This document shows positions 45,013 through 53,800 of a DNA stretch of 64,000 bases, piece by piece. How positions within the stretch are numbered: position 1 is the stretch's first letter; each line of letters begins with the position of its first letter. The notes beneath the pieces were generated by a model, which made no database searches, was not told the origin of the DNA, and saw nothing but the letters and a program-made list of their open reading frames with translations. The position numbers were made by a program, and so were the translations under genes. Location: contig CP046174.1 in the NCBI GenBank assembly GCA_017161075.1, positions 2,914,001 to 2,978,000 of the forward strand. Direction: 5' to 3'. The stretch is from Erysipelotrichaceae bacterium 66202529 (GTDB lineage: Bacteria; Bacillota_I; Bacilli_A; Erysipelotrichales; Erysipelotrichaceae).

Positions 45013-46701
45013 ATGACAAGCTGGATCAAGGAAGCAGTATTTTATCACATTTATCCGCTGGGCTTTGTCGGCGCAGCACAATATCACGAGGAAACGGTTA
45101 CACATTCTATTAAAAAGATAGCAGACTGGATTCCCCATCTGAAAAAGCTGGGAATCAATGCCGTGTATCTCGGGCCGGTGTTTGAAAGCTATGAGCACGG
45201 TTATGATACAAGCGATTATCGCCTGATCGATCATCGCCTAGGAACCAATGAGGATTTCAAGGAGGTTTGTGAAGCATTGCATAATGCGGACATCCGCATT
45301 GTACTGGATGGCGTATTCAATCATGTCGGACGGTACTTCTGGGCCTTTCGCGATGTACAGGAAAAGGGAGAGGCATCTCCGTATTGCAGTTGGTTTTCCA
45401 ATCTGCACTTTCATGCACACAGCCCGTTAAACGATGCCTTTACCTATGATGCATGGGAAGGTCATTATAATCTGGTCAAGCTGAATCTGGCAAATGAAGA
45501 TGTTGTTTGTTATTTGCTGGACAGCATCGCTATGTGGATGGATGAATTCCATATTGACGGCCTGCGTCTGGATGCCGCAGATTGTATTCGTCCGGAATTT
45601 TTCCGCAGACTCAAAGCCTTCTGTAAGGAAAAAAATCCAGACTTCTGGCTGATGGGAGAAATTATTCACGGGGATTACAACCGCTGGGCAAATCCGGATA
45701 TGCTGGATTCCGTTACCAATTATGAATGCTATAAGGGCCTGTATTCCTCACACAATGAGAAAAACTATTTTGAAATTGGATATTCCTTAAACCGTCAATT
45801 TGGCAGCGGCGGTATTTACAAGCAGCTAAGGCTCTACAATTTCGTTGATAACCACGATGTAAACCGTCTGGCAAGCACAGTAAAAAAGGAAGAGGATCTC
45901 TTTAATATCTATACTCTGCTCTTTACGATGCCGGGTATTCCAAGTATTTACTATGGCAGTGAGTTTGCGGTAAAGGGATGCAAGCACAATGGAAGTGATG
46001 CCGATATCCGGCCGTGTCTGAAGCTAAAGGAATATAGCTTCGATGCACTCTGTGAGCATATTGCAAGGCTTTCTGCTGTGCATAAGCTGAACGCATGCAG
46101 TGAGGGTGCCTATGAACAAATCCTGCTGCGCAATGAACAATTCGTATTTGCTAGAAGCAATCAACAGGAAACGTTATACATTGCATGCAATGTTGCGGAT
46201 GAGGAATATTGTGCTGAAATACATGCTGCAGATGGCTGCTGGAGAGATTTGTTAAGTAATGAGGTGTATCAGGCTGTACATGGTACGCTGCAATTTTTAA
46301 TCCAAACCAAACGTGCCTGCATTCTGCAAAAGGATGACAATGCCCTGCCTTCCGAAATAAAAGAGCCGTTACAGGTGCAGGAAGAAAGCGTAGACTGTTT
46401 GGAAGAAATTCCGGAAGGTACCGCCGCCTATTCCGTGCCTATCTTTGTGAAATCACTGGAAGAGCCTGAAGGTGTTCCCGTGGAGAGCATGGAAATCAAG
46501 CCTGGTAAGTATCAGCATTTCAAGGGTAAGCATTACAGTGTTTTGTATGTGGCAACCCATAGTGAAACACTGGAGCGCTATGTCGTATATCGTCAGCTGT
46601 ATGGTGACGGCTCTGTTTGGATCCGGCCAATTTCCATGTTCTGTGAGAGTATTCTCGTAGATGGAAAGCTGACACCGCGATTTACGTATATCGGAAAATA
46701 G
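45013..46701 (+). CDS. GH13 alpha-amylase-family glycosidase fused to DUF1653
   Basis: 562 residues from ATG 45013 after AGAGGTG. GH13 barrel about 1-400: VFYHIYPLGFVG, DGVFNHVG (region I), LDGLRLDAADC variant IDGLRLDAADC (region II, nucleophile Asp about 185), FWLMGEII (region III, acid Glu about 214), FVDNHDVNR (region IV). No signal peptide, so it acts on internalised oligosaccharides. Residues about 495-560 (KYQHFKGKHYSVLYVATHSE, then VYRQLYGDGSVWIRPISMF) are a DUF1653 domain, normally a stand-alone small protein. Its fusion to an amylase is unusual. Substrate probably maltodextrin or a related glucan. Confidence 0.93.
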   Translation: MTSWIKEAVFYHIYPLGFVGAAQYHEETVTHSIKKIADWIPHLKKLGINAVYLGPVFESYEHGYDTSDYRLIDHRLGTNEDFKEVCEALHNADIRIVLDGVFNHVGRYFWAFRDVQEKGEASPYCSWFSNLHFHAHSPLNDAFTYDAWEGHYNLVKLNLANEDVVCYLLDSIAMWMDEFHIDGLRLDAADCIRPEFFRRLKAFCKEKNPDFWLMGEIIHGDYNRWANPDMLDSVTNYECYKGLYSSHNEKNYFEIGYSLNRQFGSGGIYKQLRLYNFVDNHDVNRLASTVKKEEDLFNIYTLLFTMPGIPSIYYGSEFAVKGCKHNGSDADIRPCLKLKEYSFDALCEHIARLSAVHKLNACSEGAYEQILLRNEQFVFARSNQQETLYIACNVADEEYCAEIHAADGCWRDLLSNEVYQAVHGTLQFLIQTKRACILQKDDNALPSEIKEPLQVQEESVDCLEEIPEGTAAYSVPIFVKSLEEPEGVPVESMEIKPGKYQHFKGKHYSVLYVATHSETLERYVVYRQLYGDGSVWIRPISMFCESILVDGKLTPRFTYIGK

Positions 46702-46729
46702 ATAATATCCTTAAAGGAATTACACAGTG

Positions 46730-46781
46730 AAAAGACTTATCCAATACACAGTTCATAGCTGTGAGCGGGTAAGTCTTTTTT
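46730..46781. terminator. bidirectional terminator
   Basis: AAAAGACTTA ... TAAGTCTTTTTT with an inner CACAG/CTGTG hairpin, between convergent genes. Confidence 0.8.
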
Positions 46782-46798
46782 ACGTTTACAGTGTATTG

Positions 46799-48007
46799 TC
46801 ATATAGCTTTCGTATAGGCGTGCAGCACTGTTTTCAGCCTGTTGGATTGCAGCCAGGAGGAGCTGTCCTGAAGCATGAGGGAAAATTCATCCAATTCAAT
46901 GGGAAGACTTTTTCGCAGCCGGATTGCAAACATTGCAGGAAGCATATGCAGCTGTTTGGCCAGGGATGCAAGCAGTAAAAAGCGGCAGTTCTGTTCAACA
47001 AAGGAGATCATAGCCTGCTTCTTTATTGGACAATGATGATACAGTACCTCATGTATATACGTATGCAGCTGTTCCGCCAGCTTCAAACGCTCCTGTCTGC
47101 TGCTTAATATACTTGCCAGTGTATACTGCTGTGCCTGACGATCCTCCTCCATATCCTGAATATCATCCGCAACCTGTAGTAAAAACCCGTAAGACATGCA
47201 AAACATTGCTTCCTTCTGCTGTAACGTGCCATCCATTAAACAGCCATCCGCAAGAACAGAGGCCCCTCCCTTATAGATGGAAATTTTTAATATCTCATCT
47301 TTGGACAGCCTCTCCCCCTGACAAAGAGAAAGAACCTGTCCTTCCTGGATGCGCAGCAGTGCCTCATAAACCTGTGGAAACTGCGGGCGGTGAAAGGTTT
47401 CCTCAATCATAGTAATCAGCTTATCTACTACCTGATATAAAGGCTGTGTATTTCTCTGCACCTCCCCCTTGAGCCGCTTCGTCAGCCAGTGGTTGAAAGC
47501 CTTTTTCAGTGCTGGTGTTATCCCTGGATCATCAAGAAAATTATCGGTATACGGATACAGCATACTATAAGCAAAGATCGCCTTATGATAACACAGCGGC
47601 CTTTCCAGCATACACTCTAGCAGAAGAATGATCCATACGTTACGCATTGCCTGCATGATATCCGCAAGCTGTATTTCACAATCAAAGCGCATGGCATCGC
47701 GTATAAACTGCTTGGTGATATGAAGAAATTCCTGCTGTACCTGTGGTTCAAGGGCATTAAAATTCAATATGCTCTCCTTACGCAGCAGCTCCAGCACACG
47801 CAGATCCATTTCCTGCTTCCATTGTTCATCCTGCAGATGCTCCATAGCCCTGTCCATAAATGTCTGCCAGTCCTTCCTCATTGCATGCAGCTGTTTCATG
47901 TTCTCCTTCTGCAGCTCTTTTTTTACGGCAGGCAGCCGCAGCCTTGTCTCAGCGCAGGATTGCCATATTGCTTTACAGTCCCTCGTGAGTGCATCAAAGT
48001 CCATCAT
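46799..48007 (-). CDS. class I isoprenoid synthase-like protein
   Basis: 402 residues, all helical. Two acidic motifs resemble those of class I terpenoid enzymes: YTDNFLDD (about 150-157) in place of the first DDxxD, and LQVADDIQDMEEDR (about 273-286) as the second Asp-rich motif. LKGEVQRN and EGQVLSL lie between. The order fits a polyprenyl diphosphate or terpene synthase fold, but the first motif is not canonical and the protein is longer than a prenyltransferase (about 300). The product is unknown. Its ATG overlaps the stop of DUF4097 (ATGA), so it belongs to the PadR-DUF1700-DUF4097 operon. Confidence 0.7.
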   Translation of the reverse strand: MMDFDALTRDCKAIWQSCAETRLRLPAVKKELQKENMKQLHAMRKDWQTFMDRAMEHLQDEQWKQEMDLRVLELLRKESILNFNALEPQVQQEFLHITKQFIRDAMRFDCEIQLADIMQAMRNVWIILLLECMLERPLCYHKAIFAYSMLYPYTDNFLDDPGITPALKKAFNHWLTKRLKGEVQRNTQPLYQVVDKLITMIEETFHRPQFPQVYEALLRIQEGQVLSLCQGERLSKDEILKISIYKGGASVLADGCLMDGTLQQKEAMFCMSYGFLLQVADDIQDMEEDRQAQQYTLASILSSRQERLKLAEQLHTYIHEVLYHHCPIKKQAMISFVEQNCRFLLLASLAKQLHMLPAMFAIRLRKSLPIELDEFSLMLQDSSSWLQSNRLKTVLHAYTKAI

Positions 48008-48855
48008 GATGCAAAATGCAGCTCGATATCCCCCATACTGCTATGCAGCTGTATATAGTTTTTACTGGAGCTGTTTCCTTCCTCCACATCGCAATGTACA
48101 TCATAATCATGCTGCTGTATCTGCGTATCACCCATAGAATTTTTTACCTTATAGCGGTAATCCTCCTGCGTTCCATGCACCTGAACCTCGATATCACCCA
48201 TGCTGCTTTTGATGATGCTGTTTCCCATTAGACGGCCTTCCACTTCGATATCACCGGCTGACTGTTTTATCGTTAAGTCATTGGATATAATATCCTTGAG
48301 TGATATATCCCCAAGCTTTTCTTCCACACCGATATGCCGTGCAGAAAGATTGTGAATCTGCACATCTCCCAGCTTGTTATCTATTTGGATACGATCATAC
48401 TGCGCGTCCTTTAGTGTGATGATTACCGCATCCTTGCGATTGTTTCTTAACACATCGGAATTCTCAACCTTTGCAGTTATCACACCCTGTTTGTCATCGA
48501 CAGAAACATCCTGCTTACGGATATGCAGAAATGCGATTTTATTTTCACTGCCCCGTTCTATCCGAACATCCCCCAGTCTGATATCCAGGGTCAGTGATGT
48601 GACCTCCTGCAGAGGCTGTTCCCAACGGGAAGCTGTATCTGTTTCATCATCATCCAGCCAGAAAGCGGTATCGTAATCCCCAAAGCCTATGCCAAAGGTT
48701 CCCTGAAACGGCCACCAGGAAACGGTATCCTTTCCCACATGCAGATAGCGCAGATCACCACCGCTTGCAATTCCTACCCCGATACATAAAGATCCCGTAA
48801 TCATCAATATGATAGATACGATAACAGCGATGCGTATTCCCCTATGCTTTTTCAT
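48004..48855 (-). CDS. DUF4097-type beta-strand repeat protein with N-terminal membrane anchor
   Basis: 283 residues. Membrane helix about 8-30, then a beta-helix-like repeat region: LDIRLGDVRIERGSENKIAF, IQIDNKLGDVQIHNLSARHI, GVEEKLGDISLKDI, KQSAGDIEVEGR, KSSMGDIEVQVHG, NSMGDTQIQQHDY, HSSMGDIELHF. Each turn carries the G-D-[IV] pattern of DUF4097/adhesin-like proteins. It is exported with C-terminal repeats outside. The frame overlaps the upstream DUF1700 gene by 14 bp. Role unknown; the module is often tied to envelope stress. Confidence 0.9.
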   Translation of the reverse strand: MKKHRGIRIAVIVSIILMITGSLCIGVGIASGGDLRYLHVGKDTVSWWPFQGTFGIGFGDYDTAFWLDDDETDTASRWEQPLQEVTSLTLDIRLGDVRIERGSENKIAFLHIRKQDVSVDDKQGVITAKVENSDVLRNNRKDAVIITLKDAQYDRIQIDNKLGDVQIHNLSARHIGVEEKLGDISLKDIISNDLTIKQSAGDIEVEGRLMGNSIIKSSMGDIEVQVHGTQEDYRYKVKNSMGDTQIQQHDYDVHCDVEEGNSSSKNYIQLHSSMGDIELHFAS

Positions 48856-49456
48856 GACGTCTTCCTCCCTGTGCTTTATGATAGAGCCGTGTTAAAGCAT
48901 TTGTAAATGCCGGAAGCACGGAGCGAATCAGTGTAAAAAACAGAATGGACAGCAACAGGCCAAGCCCGATGCATAAAAGTCCTCCGCCTCCTGCAATCCA
49001 GGCATTTCCTGCCGTTTGATAATTCGTAACCGCCGATGCCAGCAATGGAATACCGGTTATCAGAATGGAGGCAAAGGAAGCAATCCCTGCCACACCAAGC
49101 GCTAATACGGTAACGATAAGGGCAAATATGACCGCCACAACGGCAAGCATCAGGGGCAATGCAATCGGCAAGGCACAGATTCCCAGTATGATCATTCCTG
49201 CATTTTTCAGTGAGCTGTTCGGATTTTTCCTTCTGGAATCTCCGTGATACTGCTGCTCCTGCCGTATGGAACGCTCTGCCTTCAGCTGTGCTGCAAATCT
49301 TGCCGGTGAGCCAAGATCATTTATGACCTGCTGCTCTTGCCCTTCTCCTGCTTCCTCAAAATATTCTTCACAATACGAAACCGCATCCTCCATATCCGAT
49401 GCTGAAAAGCCTGCCAGACGGTGCTTTAATTCCGCTATATACTCATCCTTCCTCAT
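48842..49456 (-). CDS. DUF1700 / HAAS signalling-domain membrane protein
   Basis: 204 residues from ATG 49456; another ATG two codons earlier is too close to GGGAGG. The N-terminal about 65 residues are the HAAS domain: YIAELKHRLAGFSASDMEDAVSYCEEYFEEA and INDLGSPARFAAQLKAE. The C-terminal half has three to four membrane helices. DUF1700 proteins sit between a PadR regulator and DUF4097 genes in many Firmicutes, as here, and are thought to pass an envelope signal. The overlaps at both ends show co-translation. Confidence 0.9.
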   Translation of the reverse strand: MRKDEYIAELKHRLAGFSASDMEDAVSYCEEYFEEAGEGQEQQVINDLGSPARFAAQLKAERSIRQEQQYHGDSRRKNPNSSLKNAGMIILGICALPIALPLMLAVVAVIFALIVTVLALGVAGIASFASILITGIPLLASAVTNYQTAGNAWIAGGGGLLCIGLGLLLSILFFTLIRSVLPAFTNALTRLYHKAQGGRRHEKA

Positions 49457-49769
49457 GTTCATTTCCTCCCTTTAGAATTTCATTGATTTTCATAGAGAAT
49501 GTCTTCCATTCCTCTACATATTCCTTGTATTTCTTTCGCCCTGCATCAGTAAGCCGGTAATATCTTCTATTTCTTCCCATATGCTGCTGGTCATAGGTTT
49601 CCAGATATCCCTCTCTCATAAGTCTGCGCAGTACCGGATACAGCGTTGATTCACTCACACTCATTACGACTTTGACCTCCTGTGTCAGCCGATATCCGTA
49701 GGTATCCTCTTTATGCAGCGTCGCAAGCACACAGGCATCCAGTAATGCAGATCCAAGCTGAAATGTCAT
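49443..49769 (-). CDS. PadR-family regulator
   Basis: 108 residues from ATG 49769; the GTG at 49778 is part of the ribosome site AAAGGTGA. Winged helix: LLDACVLATLHKEDTYGYRLTQEV, SESTLYPVLRRLMREGYLETY and GRNRRYYRLTDAGRKKY, the full PadR signature. First gene of the DUF1700-DUF4097-isoprenoid synthase-like operon. A perfect palindrome 22 bp upstream fits autorepression. Confidence 0.95.
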   Translation of the reverse strand: MTFQLGSALLDACVLATLHKEDTYGYRLTQEVKVVMSVSESTLYPVLRRLMREGYLETYDQQHMGRNRRYYRLTDAGRKKYKEYVEEWKTFSMKINEILKGGNEHEEG

Positions 49770-49790
49770 ATATATCACCTTTCTTCAACA

Positions 49791-49811
49791 ATATTATATG
49801 ACATATAATAT
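49791..49811. promoter_or_regulatory. PadR operator palindrome
   Basis: ATATTATATG, one base (A), then CATATAATAT: a perfect 10-bp inverted repeat (21 bp in all) immediately upstream of padR. PadR sites classically carry ATGT/ACAT-like palindromes of this size. Confidence 0.75.
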
Positions 49812-50034
49812 TATAATGCAATGCATTCTATCTGAAATAATGAAAGAGGCAATATTTGTACACATCACAGTTAATGTATTGCCCAATGATCGAATGTTCA
49901 CTTCAATCGTTGCTGTTACGAAAGCACCTTTCTAAAAAACACTCGATGCCGCATAAGAATACTGAATTTCGTGATATAATATAAACAGAAGCGGATTACA
50001 ATATAATTGAATCACGCTGTAAAGAGGTGCGGAC

Positions 50035-51285
50035 ATGAGAAATTCCAAAGGAATGGATATAATGAAGAAGGCATATAACCAGGCACTTCTAACTGATCAG
50101 CCCTATGCTTTAATCGCGATGAATATAAAAAAATTTCGTTTTATCGAATATACATATGGTACAAAGCGTGCTGCTGAGATTTTGAGCCTGATTATGGAAG
50201 CAGTGAAAGCTGTATTGAATAAGGATGATGTTATTGTTTATCATGATGATGATAATTTCATAATTTTAAAAGCGTATATAGCATTGGAGCAATTAGAAAA
50301 GCACTGGCTCGTCAATGCAGTAGATGCGATATTTGATATAGAGGATCGCGATATCTTTCACAACATTTATACTTCCTTTGGTATCTTTTTAATGAATGAT
50401 AAAAGCTGCCCGTTTGAGACTGCATATGACCGAGCAGAATTTTGCCGCAAATTCAGCAGAAGCATAAAGAGCAGAGTATTCAGCTATGAGATATACAAGG
50501 AGGAAATGAAAACAACGTATATGCAGTATTGTCAGTTGGAGGTATTCACGGCAAAGGCAAAGACGGAGGAGCGCTATCTTCCCTATATACAGCCGAAAGT
50601 CAGTTTAAAGACCAGGAAGATTATTGGTGGAGAGATGCTGATGCGGCTTCCGGATGGTAAAGGCGGCATGATACCTATTGCGGAGGTTCTTCCAATCCTG
50701 AATAAAAATGGCTTTGTCCGTGTCATTGATCTGTTTTTATGTGATAAGGTCGTAAAAGAAATGGCACAGCGCCAGATTAAGGGGAAAAAGAATGTTCGGA
50801 TCAGCTTTAATATTTCCAATTCATTTTTCTACAGTCAGGAGCTGCTGGAGGATTACTGCAAGATTACAGATACCTATCATATGGATCCTAAATATCTGGA
50901 AATGGAGTTTATGGAAACAATTAAAATTGATGCAGATATGTTGAAGGAGCACATTCAGAATTTTCATGAAAAAGGTTTTTTCTGTGCCCTGGATGATTTT
51001 GGCAACGGATTTTCTAATTATAATCTTCTTTGTAACAGTAAATTGGACACGATTAAGCTTGACCGCTGTTTTTTTGGGCATGATATGACAAAGGATACGA
51101 AAAGTATAGTGAAAATGCTGATCACAATGATTCAGTCCTTTGGAATGCATGTTATTGCTGAAGGTGTAGAGCGCAAAGAGGACGTGGAGTTTCTTACATC
51201 TATCGGATGTGATGCGATACAGGGATATTATTTTTATAAGCCAATGCCGCTGGATGATTTCTTTCAACTGCTGGATAAGGAATAA
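50035..51285 (+). CDS. cytoplasmic GGDEF(degenerate)-EAL protein
   Basis: 416 residues, no membrane segment. The N-terminal GGDEF-like domain (about 10-150) has HDDDNF where GGDEF is expected (about 68-73), so it cannot be a normal cyclase. The EAL domain (about 170-410) reads EMLMR in place of EALxR (about 198) but keeps the metal Glu. It also retains FNIS, MEFMET, LDDFGNGFSNY, IKLDRCFF and AEGVERKED. Phosphodiesterase activity is possible; the Ala to Met change at the signature is unusual. Ribosome site AGAGGTG. Stand-alone gene with its own terminator. Confidence 0.9.
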   Translation: MRNSKGMDIMKKAYNQALLTDQPYALIAMNIKKFRFIEYTYGTKRAAEILSLIMEAVKAVLNKDDVIVYHDDDNFIILKAYIALEQLEKHWLVNAVDAIFDIEDRDIFHNIYTSFGIFLMNDKSCPFETAYDRAEFCRKFSRSIKSRVFSYEIYKEEMKTTYMQYCQLEVFTAKAKTEERYLPYIQPKVSLKTRKIIGGEMLMRLPDGKGGMIPIAEVLPILNKNGFVRVIDLFLCDKVVKEMAQRQIKGKKNVRISFNISNSFFYSQELLEDYCKITDTYHMDPKYLEMEFMETIKIDADMLKEHIQNFHEKGFFCALDDFGNGFSNYNLLCNSKLDTIKLDRCFFGHDMTKDTKSIVKMLITMIQSFGMHVIAEGVERKEDVEFLTSIGCDAIQGYYFYKPMPLDDFFQLLDKE

Positions 51286-51312
51286 AAGCTGCATATCGCC
51301 AATGGAATAGAA

Positions 51313-51340
51313 AAGGTCTCATCATATAGAGATCTTTTTA
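51313..51340 (+). terminator. terminator of EAL gene
   Basis: AAAAGGTCTC-atcatata-GAGATCTTTTT (one G-T pair). Confidence 0.8.
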
Positions 51341-51387
51341 TGTGTATGTAGAAGGTGGATATTTGTGTAAATCACAGAGCACACGAA

Positions 51388-51414
51388 AAAAAGTCCCTAT
51401 CATAAAGGGACTTC
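51388..51414 (-). terminator. terminator of tRNA-Glu
   Basis: AAGTCCCT-atcata-AGGGACTT beyond the 3' end of the tRNA, with a run of T on the minus strand. Confidence 0.8.
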
Positions 51415-51425
51415 ATTTACCTTAT

Positions 51426-51501
51426 TGGTGACGCGTACGGGATTCGAACCCGTGAATGCTTGCGTGAAAGGCAAGTGAGTTAACCGTTTCTCCAACGCGC
51501 C
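51426..51501 (-). tRNA. tRNA-Glu (anticodon TTC)
   Basis: 76 nt with encoded CCA. Acceptor GGCGCGT / ACGCGTC, anticodon stem CTTGC / GCAAG with loop CTTTCAC (anticodon TTC), T-arm ACGGG-TTCGAAT-CCCGT. Confidence 0.97.
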
Positions 51502-52027
51502 ATATAACTAACTGCCTGTATAGTATAACAAATAACATTCGTTTACGTCAAGCACTTTTTGCTTTTTTTGCAAATTTTTCTACAAAGCATTACTATTTCA
51601 GTCGTATAAGAATTTGAAATTACTGTAACTCCTGTAATAGAATAGTTTATCACATTTCGTATTTTTCCTTAATTCGATAGAAGATCACAGAGCATCGCGT
51701 TGTCTGTGAATAATGTATACATGAAGAATTCCTCACTAATTGATAAAAAAGGAAAATGAATATATGATACTAAGGTCATCCTACCTATATATTCTTTTCT
51801 TCTATAGTATAAGAGTACAACAGCCAGAGTTGATTTTCCATCCCACTACGGTCATATGGTAATTGTAAACAATATCACAACCTGTTAAAATCATGATAAG
51901 CATGCGTATACAAACAAGTAATGCAGTACAATTACAATAATCTATATGCAGCTATGGAGCCCTATTTTTTGCTTTTGCGGCTATTTGTACAATCCATCTA
52001 CTGCTGTAATCACTATCTTATATAAAA
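51502..52027. other. intergenic region
   Basis: About 520 bp without a supported gene. The tRNA-Glu promoter must lie at its left end. Nothing else recognised. Confidence 0.5.
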
Positions 52028-52058
52028 TGAACCGGAAATCAAATATATGATCTCCGGT
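52026..52058 (-). terminator. terminator of histone-like gene
   Basis: ACCGGA-g-ATC ... GAT-t-TCCGGT stem, a few bases beyond the stop codon. Confidence 0.75.
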
Positions 52059-52068
52059 CGTTTCTTGT

Positions 52069-53487
52069 TTATTTGTTAATGATATCCATGATATTCTGAT
52101 AGTATGTGTAACGTCCGTCAACGTATTGCAGAGATTCATAAGCAAGTGCCTTAGCCTTGTTAAAATCAATCCCCTCATATACGGATGCAAAACGGTAATA
52201 AATATAGTCCTTAATCTGATTATCACGCAGAATATATCCATAGCATGCATCACCATGACCGAAATCACCATGCTTGATATAAAGATCCGCAACATCCAGC
52301 AGGATGTTCAGCTGGTACTTCTCATACAGATCACTGTACTGAGAGAGAACCGCAAAAGCGAAATCCTCGTAGAACTTCACATCATCATACTGCCATCCTG
52401 GAAGGATTGCATATGCGAACTGGAAGAAATGTGCTACAAATGCATCCACATCCGCACCTACCAGATCACTGATAACAGATGCCTCTGTAATATTCTTGCG
52501 CTGTCCAATCATCAGCAGCTTCTCGCAAACCTTAAATTCCTTCAGGTACTCGGCAGCATTTGCTTCAGCATCTTCCCCCATTTCAGCCTTCAGGCAAGCT
52601 GTGATATCCTTTTTCAGATCCTTGTAGTCCATAGCTTTTACATCCATTGTATCCGCCACCTTTTCCAGAACGACAGAAATTAAATCTGTATCAACGCCAT
52701 CCTTTTCATAAGTGAATCCTTTATCTGCAAGAGCATTTCCCTCAATGATATTTTTTGCAAGCTGCTTCAAATCCGCTTCATCAAGAAGGAATCTTGTGTA
52801 ATCCTCATATACATGCTGTACACCCATAGCCTGAACCTTCTGAATTGCTTCATCCAGTGACAATGCCGCATAAGCATCCAGTTTAACCTTGTCTGTTTTT
52901 TTCACTGACGCCTTTTTTGCCGGTGTCTTTTTTGCTGCAGGCTTCTTTTCCTCAGTCTTTTTTACAGCCTTCTTTGCTGCAGGCTTCGCAGCTTCTGCCG
53001 CTGCAGTCTTATTAGCTGCTTTCCCTGCCTTCTTGGCAGGCTTTTCCTCTGCTTTTACAGCTGCTTCTTTTCCTTCATCCTTTTTCACTGCTTTCGCCGT
53101 TGCTTTTTTCGCTGCCGGTTTTTTAGCTGTCGCTTTTTTCGCAGGCTCTGCCTTTGTCTTTGGCTCCTCTGTTTTTGCTTCCTCTGCCTTCGCAGCAGTC
53201 TTCACTGTCTTAGCTTCCAGTTTTACAGCTTCCTTTGTCTCAATTTTTTCCGGTTCCGGTGCCGTTGTCAGTTTTTCTGCCTCTTTAGCGGCTGCAATTT
53301 TCTCTACTTTTTTCGTTGTGATTTTTTCCGGTTCTTTTTCTGCGGTTATCTTTTTCGCTTCCGGTTCAGCCGTCAGCTTCAGCTGCTCCTGTGCTGCTTT
53401 TGCTTCCTCTTTGTTTACCGCAGCCTTTGCAGTTGCTTTTGCTGCCGGTTTCTTTGTCAATGTTTTCTTTTTCGTTGTTTTAGCCAT
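52069..53487 (-). CDS. histone H1-like Lys/Ala-rich tail fused to a helical domain
   Basis: 472 residues. The first about 200 are almost only Lys, Ala, Glu, Thr and Pro, with repeated AKKPAAKKA/KKATAK-type blocks like eukaryotic H1 tails and bacterial H1-like proteins. Glu-rich KxxEKI repeats (about 35-90) alternate with the basic blocks. Residues about 200-472 form a folded helical domain (LSLDEAIQKVQAMGVQHVYEDYTRFLLDEADLKQLAKNI, then TPR-like helices ending in YEGIDFNKAKALAYESLQYVD). I do not recognise the folded family. DNA or RNA binding by the tail is likely from composition. Ribosome site TTGGAGGG; monocistronic. Confidence 0.85.
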   Translation of the reverse strand: MAKTTKKKTLTKKPAAKATAKAAVNKEEAKAAQEQLKLTAEPEAKKITAEKEPEKITTKKVEKIAAAKEAEKLTTAPEPEKIETKEAVKLEAKTVKTAAKAEEAKTEEPKTKAEPAKKATAKKPAAKKATAKAVKKDEGKEAAVKAEEKPAKKAGKAANKTAAAEAAKPAAKKAVKKTEEKKPAAKKTPAKKASVKKTDKVKLDAYAALSLDEAIQKVQAMGVQHVYEDYTRFLLDEADLKQLAKNIIEGNALADKGFTYEKDGVDTDLISVVLEKVADTMDVKAMDYKDLKKDITACLKAEMGEDAEANAAEYLKEFKVCEKLLMIGQRKNITEASVISDLVGADVDAFVAHFFQFAYAILPGWQYDDVKFYEDFAFAVLSQYSDLYEKYQLNILLDVADLYIKHGDFGHGDACYGYILRDNQIKDYIYYRFASVYEGIDFNKAKALAYESLQYVDGRYTYYQNIMDIINK

Positions 53488-53800
53488 ACGCTTTACCCTC
53501 CAACTTTTTTATTTTCAATCGTGTTATGTTAATCGCAAACTACAGACGATAATCATTTCTTTTCAGAAAATCCCTTTTCATTATAGCACAACATGTCTGT
53601 ATGGTTAAGGAAGTTTCCGTGTTTTTCACTATTATTTCTTTATTTTTCGATTTTTTCCGGCATCTTTTCACACATTCCATCCAGAATTCATATGAAATTC
53701 ACACATTTACTATATTTTTCTGAGATAATATTTGTGTAGAATAAGACTCGTAAAAGGACAAGGCTGTACAGAGTCCTATTCATAAAAGGAGGATACGTAT

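Noticed and set aside
52889..53608. 239-codon open frame antisense to the histone-like gene
   Set aside because: It is the Phe/Ala/Ser mirror translation of the Lys/Ala repeats, with no independent signal.
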